Below the pieces are notes generated by a model, which worked only from the letters and a program-made list of their open reading frames with translations, ran no database searches and was not told where the DNA came from. The position numbers and the translations under genes were made by a program. Positions 20,001 through 24,171 of a stretch of DNA of 24,171 bases are shown here, in pieces. The first letter of the stretch is position 1. The number at the start of each line of letters is the position of its first letter. Source of the stretch: Acanthaster planci (lineage: Eukaryota > Echinodermata > Asteroidea > Valvatida > Acanthasteridae); assembly GCF_001949145.1 (NCBI RefSeq), contig NW_019091651.1, positions 272,541 to 296,711 on the forward strand. Reading direction: 5' to 3'.

Positions 20001-20549
20001 GTAAATCCAATAGTCCTGCAGTATAAATTAAAAAATGTAGCGAGTGGCCTCATGTTTTGACTCTAGCAGGATCTGTATCAAAGATAAAATGACAAATGCA
20101 TTGGAACACACGGACAAAAATACACAAAGAATTTGGTTAACTGTCATTTTGCCTTTGATAAAGATCTTAACGGAATAAAAAGGACCCCTTACCATACTGA
20201 TGCATTAAATTAAGAAAATTAAATCATTGAAAATATAGTGTATTTTTCGTACTCTGATGGGTCTCTAGAAACTCAAGTTGACAAGCATAGTCTTCATAGT
20301 ACATTTGCATGCAAAATAAACTCACATCACTAACAGTTAATTATTCCCCATTCCCCATGTATATAATTTTGATTGAACACAGAATACAAGTGACTGGCCA
20401 TGGCAGTTTTCTGCACCGTGTTTCTGTTGCATTTACGGTGGGCTGTCCCTGAAGGAAAACTTCAGAGGGGAAACTAAACGTGGGTTGTTGGATATTTCTC
20501 GAGTTGAGACTGAAAATGCCAATTATCAACTTTATTTTCTCTTGTGAAG

Positions 20550-20849
20550 GCAACAATCAGAGACATGCTGATACAGGTTGGTGGTTCTCCTGAAAACAGG
20601 GCTGGAAAGTTGACGTGGCACGATGGCGTCATCCCTGATGACAAAATATGGATTAGACGTAGGAGATAAGGGAGGCCATACATGTACCTTCAAGCAAATG
20701 TTCCAGTTTGGGAATGTACAGAGGCCCAATGCACTTGCCAGTACAGTTGCTGTGTGTGTCTTCGAGGCAGATGATTCTAGTTATAACTTGGAGCTGGGAC
20801 TGAGGCGACATCAGGAACAAGTTGCTGAGCTGATGAAATCTACCTGGAG
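20550..20849 (+). pseudogene. RAG1-N-like transposon gene, GDKGG exon
   Basis: An acceptor TTTTCTCTTGTGAAG precedes ATIRDMLIQVG and LTWHDGVIPDDKIWI. A frameshift at about 20655-20662 leads into GDKGGHTCTFKQMFQFGNVQ, then RPNALASTVAVCVFEADDSS, YNLELGLRRHQEQVAEL and STW, before GAG/GTAAAA. GGDKGG, the PN-x-TV block and E-A-D-D-S-x2-NL are the strongest signature of the family. The conserved acids could be part of a transposase-like catalytic core, but that is inference. The half after the frameshift is open to the donor. Confidence 0.8.
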
Positions 20850-20857
20850 GTAAAAAC

Positions 20858-20915
20858 AACACATACACCGTTGGTCACATTTTTACAACACATACATCGT
20901 TGGTCACATTTTTAC
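20858..20915. repeat. 29-bp tandem duplication in intron
   Basis: Two adjacent copies of a 29-base unit (starting AACACATACA, ending CATTTTTAC; 20858-20886 and 20887-20915) differ by a single C/T. They begin eight bases after the exon boundary at 20849/20850. Confidence 0.85.
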
Positions 20916-21021
20916 GTCAAATATTGCATGTATAATCAATTATGTGTCAAGGAGCTGTAACACTCAAGAAACGTACGTAGAGTTATAATCAATTGTTCAA
21001 CTCTTTTGCTCCTTGTGACAG

Positions 21022-21098
21022 GCACTACAAGTTTGATGTGTTTCTCTTTGGAGACTATCAGTATCTGTGTCGTACATATGGCATCGCTGGAGCAACAG
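21022..21098 (+). pseudogene. RAG1-N-like transposon gene, 77-bp exon
   Basis: Between TTGTGACAG and ACAG/GTGCAT the frame reads HYKFDVFLFGDYQYLCRTYG then IAGAT. The split codon AG|G joins perfectly to the exon ending at 20849 (W-R-H). FGDY-YL---YGI-GATG is a conserved block of the family. The last base G joins in phase to GGCGGCAC at 21967 to give ATG-RHRCLYC. The exon is undamaged. Confidence 0.85.
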
Positions 21099-21966
21099 GT
21101 GCATTTGAAAAGAAATAATAAAACAGTGTATTGATTAACCACAGCAGTTTACATGTATAGACCTTATTGCAAATAATGTTTGTGTGTTCTTTCTTGCACA
21201 AAGATTGAACAGCATTGTGGGAATTCAAGCCAATCCAATGATGACATTCATTTCCACACAGCACAACCTGTACAGTAAGCATGAATACTCCAAAGATGGA
21301 AAGCTTGCTTACCGCAAACACCATGCAATATCTCTTTTTTTAGTCTGTGTGGTTCTGATAAGAACCGGAGAGGCTCTTGAATACTCAAATTATAATTCAT
21401 TGTAGTAAAAGAGATAAATATAACTGCATAGCAAAAATATGATTTATGGAATATGTTCCCCTTTTCCTTCCAACAATATTAACCAGACTTAGTGCCAGAG
21501 TCAAGTATTATTTGTGACATGGTCTATAGTCTCCACTGCTATGGATTGTTCATTAATGATCCATAGAAACCAAATCACTTAAATCAACCTCTTGTTTGTT
21601 ACAATAATTCACAATTCGTGTGAAAACATCAACAGTTTCACAAAGTGAGCTTCATCATTCACATACAAGACAACTCAGTGCCAGTGTTTTAGAGTCGAAC
21701 ATGTATATTGTTTGTGTACATTGTACAAACAACTATTTTGCAGAATACATGTACACGTACACTAGTGTAAATGTATATGTATACGTATGCCAACTGCTTG
21801 ACGCAACATAGGACAGCATCAACTGGTGATTTCTGGCACATTCTCTTTCCCTTTGCTGATGCCAATTTTGTGGGATCACCGTAAAGGGCAAAATTGCTGT
21901 CACTGTACAGCAGATAGTATTGAAAAAAAAAACATGTCCATGGACCAAACAATCATCTGTTCACAC
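21099..21966. other. Intron with damaged 3' splice site
   Basis: The intron starts GTGCAT and should end at 21966, but the last two bases are AC instead of AG. An open frame at 21184-21405 has no place in the gene and no recognised motif. A run of alternating purine/pyrimidine (ACGTAC, GTATAC words) lies at 21745-21790. Confidence 0.6.
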
Positions 21967-22170
21967 GGCGGCACAGATGTTTGTATTGCACAGCAACCTA
22001 TGAAGACATTCAATGTCCTCAACATCAATGATCTGCCACAGAGCACCGGACCCTGGAAACAATGGCGAGTGATCTGTCTAAGTTCAGGGAAGATGGTTGT
22101 CAGCCTTCCAGAGCGAAGTTATTCAACAATGTCATCCGGCCCCTCCATGCTTCTCATCCCTCTCACTCAT
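21967..22170 (+). pseudogene. RAG1-N-like transposon gene, RHRCLYC exon
   Basis: The frame continues exactly from the 21098 exon: GRHRCLYCTATYEDIQCPQH, then a TGA at 22029-22031, then EHRTLETMASDLSKFREDG and AKLFNNVIRP. A one-base shift at about 22143 leads to MLLIPLTH before CAT/GTGAGC. The CLYC pair probably binds zinc. RTLETM--DL--F--DG and NNVIRP are family hallmarks. Lesions here: acceptor AC for AG, one stop, one frameshift. Confidence 0.8.
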
Positions 22171-22409
22171 GTGAGCATACTTTTTCTATTAATTGGGTGT
22201 TACTATTGTATTTGCTTTTTATCATTTGCAGGGTAAAAACAAGCCAATTGAATCCTCATTTTCCCACGGTCGCTGCAATAACTTTCCTTTTCAATTTTTT
22301 GGAAGTAACATTGGCAATTTTCAGTAAACCAATAATATAAACACACTTTGATCTACTTGAACCAAAGCTCATCATTCATTCATTCTGTTTGGACACATAC
22401 TTTCTTTAG

Positions 22410-22715
22410 GTGCGTCCACCAGGTCTTCACATAAGCCTGGACATTTTGTTAAAGCGTTATGTCAGTTTGCAAAGTGCCTGTCATGAGCTTGGTACCAAGC
22501 TAAGTGAAACTTTAGCAATGTCTGGAGAGCTACAAGCAGAGAAGAACTTGGAGAAGAATTTGGAGAATACACAGCTGGTATAAGAAATGCCCTTGCACTA
22601 GAGGAGGAAGCAGATGCCTGGAAAGTGAATGTGGCAGCACTGGAAGACCAACTGTTAGCTCTGGTCCTTCAAACAACAAGCGCTAGTGATAACATGGCCA
22701 CAGTGATGCTGCTGT
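22410..22715 (+). pseudogene. RAG1-N-like transposon gene, PPGLHISL and coiled-coil exon
   Basis: Acceptor TACTTTCTTTAG. The frame fits the preceding exon (TH-VRPPGLHISLDILLKRY), then SACHELGTKLSETLA. A frame change near 22520-22545 continues into GIRNALALEEEADAWKVNVA and ALEDQLLALVLQ. PPGLHISLGI followed by CHELD and a long coiled coil is the standard order of the family. A GCT/GTGAGA donor-like site lies at about 22714-22715, but the phase to the next exon does not fit, so the true end is uncertain. Confidence 0.75.
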
Positions 22716-22847
22716 GAGATGCTGTACAGGAAAACTTGTAGCATTTTCCATGGACCCCTCCATAGAATTCAGTTCTTCAAAGCCGACCCAGATTTGAGAA
22801 CCTTCTCCCCTCAGTTCGATTGTACTGCAATATCATGTTTCTTCCAG

Positions 22848-23006
22848 GAATCAGCTGCAGCATCTCTGAGAAAGAACACCACCCTGCAGCCAGGCCAAGG
22901 ATCCCCGACTTCTCAGCTGGACAAGACTCTGCAGGAAATGGGAGTTCATCGGCAGGCATATCACGGAAATACATTTGCTGGGAACCACGTGCACAAATGT
23001 TGCCAG
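22848..23006 (+). pseudogene. RAG1-N-like transposon gene, YHGNTFAGNHVHK exon
   Basis: Acceptor TGTTTCTTCCAG at 22847. The open frame reads ESAAASLRKNTTLQPGQG, then SQLDKTLQEMGVHRQAYHGN and TFAGNHVHKCCQ up to CCAG/GTACAA. The block gV-RQAYHGg-FvGNHvhk is among the best conserved parts of the family and contains several His residues that could bind metal. The exon itself is undamaged. Confidence 0.85.
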
Positions 23007-23117
23007 GTACAAACCAAATGCATAGCTTATTATTCTATTCAAAGATGTGTGGTAAAATATATTCATGCTCAATGTTGCGCACACTTATATGAATTTGTTT
23101 ACTTCCACTGTGAACAG

Positions 23118-23459
23118 GAATACAATATCAGAAAACTGACATCCTGTATTGTCCAGAAAACTGAGGAGTTGTGCCCAACTTTGCCTGCCAAGGATGAACG
23201 ATGCTGAAGACCTTTCCAGGAAGTATCAACTGCTCACACTCTCTTGAAGGTGCCACAACAAATCCAATCTTGGAAGAAGACTTGGTACAGAAGAAATAGA
23301 AGAACTTGATAAGCAAAAAGCAGACACAAGGTCAAACAATTTCATATCTGCATACCACGTGGCAGCAGCTAAGTTCCTTGCCTTTCACATTCAAACCCTG
23401 GTTTGAATCTTGCAGGATGCAGAGTCAATTGGATATACTGCTTCCCCATAACAGTCCCC
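23118..23459 (+). pseudogene. RAG1-N-like transposon gene, last visible exon, truncated
   Basis: Acceptor TGTGAACAG at 23117. The frame reads EYNIRKLTSCIVQKTEELCP, then a stop at 23205-23207. In another frame it continues DAEDLSRKYQLLTLS, a stop at about 23244-23246, then RCHNKSNLGRRLGTEEIEEL and a decayed tail. 'F/L--CH', 'l-teEIeeL' and the CP motif fit the family, which would continue with a PK-H-LE-H segment. The sequence is cut by the LTR starting at 23460, so the carboxyl end is missing. Confidence 0.6.
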
Positions 23460-23602
23460 TGTTATGTGTGGAGGGTTATTATGGAGCCAGGACGACCTGC
23501 ATTTAGGTGACAACTTCAGCTACTCTTTATTTCCAACGTGAGCTCTGAGAACTATCCGAAAGGAGTGACTGACTAGCGCCCTCTATGGTCTGGTATATTA
23601 CA
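23460..23602 (-). mobile_element. 3' LTR of a Ty3/gypsy element, 143 bp
   Basis: On the minus strand the LTR starts TGTAATATACCAGACC directly after a polypurine tract, has an AATAAA around 23533, and ends CACATAACA at 23460 (TG...CA termini). It is short but complete in form. The element extends right beyond the window, so the target duplication cannot be checked. Confidence 0.75.
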
Positions 23603-23616
23603 TCCCCCCTTTTTAA
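23603..23616 (-). promoter_or_regulatory. Polypurine tract of the right-edge gypsy element
   Basis: On the minus strand TTTTAAAAAGGGGGGA lies directly before the LTR start TGTAAT. This is the usual primer site for plus-strand DNA synthesis. Confidence 0.75.
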
Positions 23617-24048
23617 AAGAAAGATATGAACAAATTGCAACTGGTTTGGAAATTGGAAAAAAAAAATTTAACGACAAAAAAACCCCAAAAACTGAGCAAA
23701 GACGGGAACAGAGAGTCCATTGAACAGGTAATAAATGAACTCAGCTGTTACATGGAAAAAAAACAAACATTTTACTGTCTGGTTCTTGGTGATCTTTTCT
23801 TATGCTGAAGTCCTTTTGTTTTGTTTTGTTCGTAACAATAGACAAAAAAAATGGTGTTTCTTAAAAAAAAATGATATAAGTATATAAAGGTCTGTGCATG
23901 ACCTATGCATCTAACCAAAAGAAATAAATAAGGCAGTGTTATACTTGTCTAGTGTAGTCATCTGCAAAACACTAATCCAACACTTTGCCATGTTAAAAAA
24001 AAATAATAACATCAAAGAAAATGATGGTGATAATGTTCATAAAACTGT
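23617..24048 (-). other. 3' untranslated part of the right-edge gypsy element
   Basis: AT-rich sequence between the Pol stop and the polypurine tract with several T/A homopolymers and a GTTTT repeat (23816-23830). No coding motif is visible on either strand. Confidence 0.5.
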
Positions 24049-24171
24049 TCACAGATCGAGTCTCTTTGGTGGTCTGACTTGTCGACCAGATCGCGTGATA
24101 GTGGGAGTGTTCTGATTGTCTCGTGTTGGGCTATCACGAGACGGTGGTGCGCCATCTTCGAATGTGACGCG
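24049..24171 (-). CDS. Ty3/gypsy Pol, C-terminal end (partial)
   Basis: The minus-strand frame from the window edge (24171) to a TGA at 24049-24051 is open for 40 codons. It is Ser/Thr/Pro/Arg-rich and ends TRSGRQVRPPKRLDL. The TRSGR-V-PP-RLDL ending is typical of the Pol tail behind the integrase GPY/F module in many invertebrate Ty3/gypsy elements. Its place, followed by an untranslated stretch, polypurine tract and LTR, confirms this. Only the last 40 residues are in the window, so whether the element is intact cannot be said; no lesion is seen in this part. Confidence 0.75.
   Translation of the reverse strand, partial: RVTFEDGAPPSRDSPTRDNQNTPTITRSGRQVRPPKRLDL

Noticed and set aside
21184-21405. 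Open frame as an extra exon of the RAG1-N-like gene
   Set aside because: The exons at 21022-21098 and 21967-22170 join in phase and in family order without it.
1-24171. CRISPR arrays, bacterial operons, rRNA or tRNA genes
   Set aside because: No regular spacer-repeat pattern, no bacterial gene order and no cloverleaf was seen; the sequence is eukaryotic.

Overview
This window is eukaryotic nuclear DNA, most likely from a marine invertebrate. An amphioxus-like chordate fits well, but echinoderm, hemichordate, mollusc or cnidarian are also possible. Coding sequence is broken by introns with GT/AG borders. The recognisable genes are all animal-type transposable elements: a Penelope-like element with a GIY-YIG domain, Ty3/gypsy retrotransposons, foldback MITEs, and a RAG1-N-terminus-related gene. 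Single N bases at 5740 and 17790 point to a draft assembly. I see no intact host gene, tRNA or rRNA.

The main object is a decayed multi-exon plus-strand gene spread over about 16 kb. Its first part (7748-8607) encodes a RAG1-type amino terminus: a CxxC zinc motif, an AT-hook and a C3HC4 RING with the RAG1-like PVETPCKHVFC core. Its second part (exons at 16941-17207, 19764-20000, 20550-20849, 21022-21098, 21967-22170, 22410-about 22715, 22848-23006 and 23118-about 23459) encodes a large invertebrate protein with GDKGG, RHRCLYC, PPGLHISL, a coiled coil and YHGNTFAGNHVHK. This combination matches what I recall of the N-RAG-TP transposons described from Aplysia, sea urchin, lancelet and cnidarians. 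The copy is dead: it carries in-frame stops, frameshifts, a RING cysteine replaced by serine and a splice acceptor changed from AG to AC. Retroelement debris splits it, and an LTR retrotransposon cuts off its 3' end.

Left part (1-7747): a minus-strand Penelope-like fragment (1-594) abuts a 594-bp palindromic element (599-1192) flanked by GCAA repeats. A 127-bp MITE-like hairpin (1196-1322) follows directly. A degenerate 80-150-bp repeat lies at 2600-2960. At 3046-5390 there is a decayed, unidentified minus-strand transcription unit with promoter-like, splice-like, coding-like and poly(A)-signal features.

Middle part (8608-16940): an LTR end with a tRNA-Leu-type primer binding site and a short gag start (about 9300-10048), then 2 kb of AT/A-rich unassigned DNA, then the gag, protease, RT, RNase H and integrase remains of a Ty3/gypsy element (12044-16667) with no recognisable LTRs.

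Right part (17208-24171): introns of the RAG1-N-like gene, one with a possible solo LTR (17603-18179). At the right edge a second Ty3/gypsy element on the minus strand shows its Pol carboxyl terminus, polypurine tract and 143-bp 3' LTR. The window is a nest of mobile elements in which the RAG1-N-like transposon is probably the oldest layer, because the others lie in or across it.
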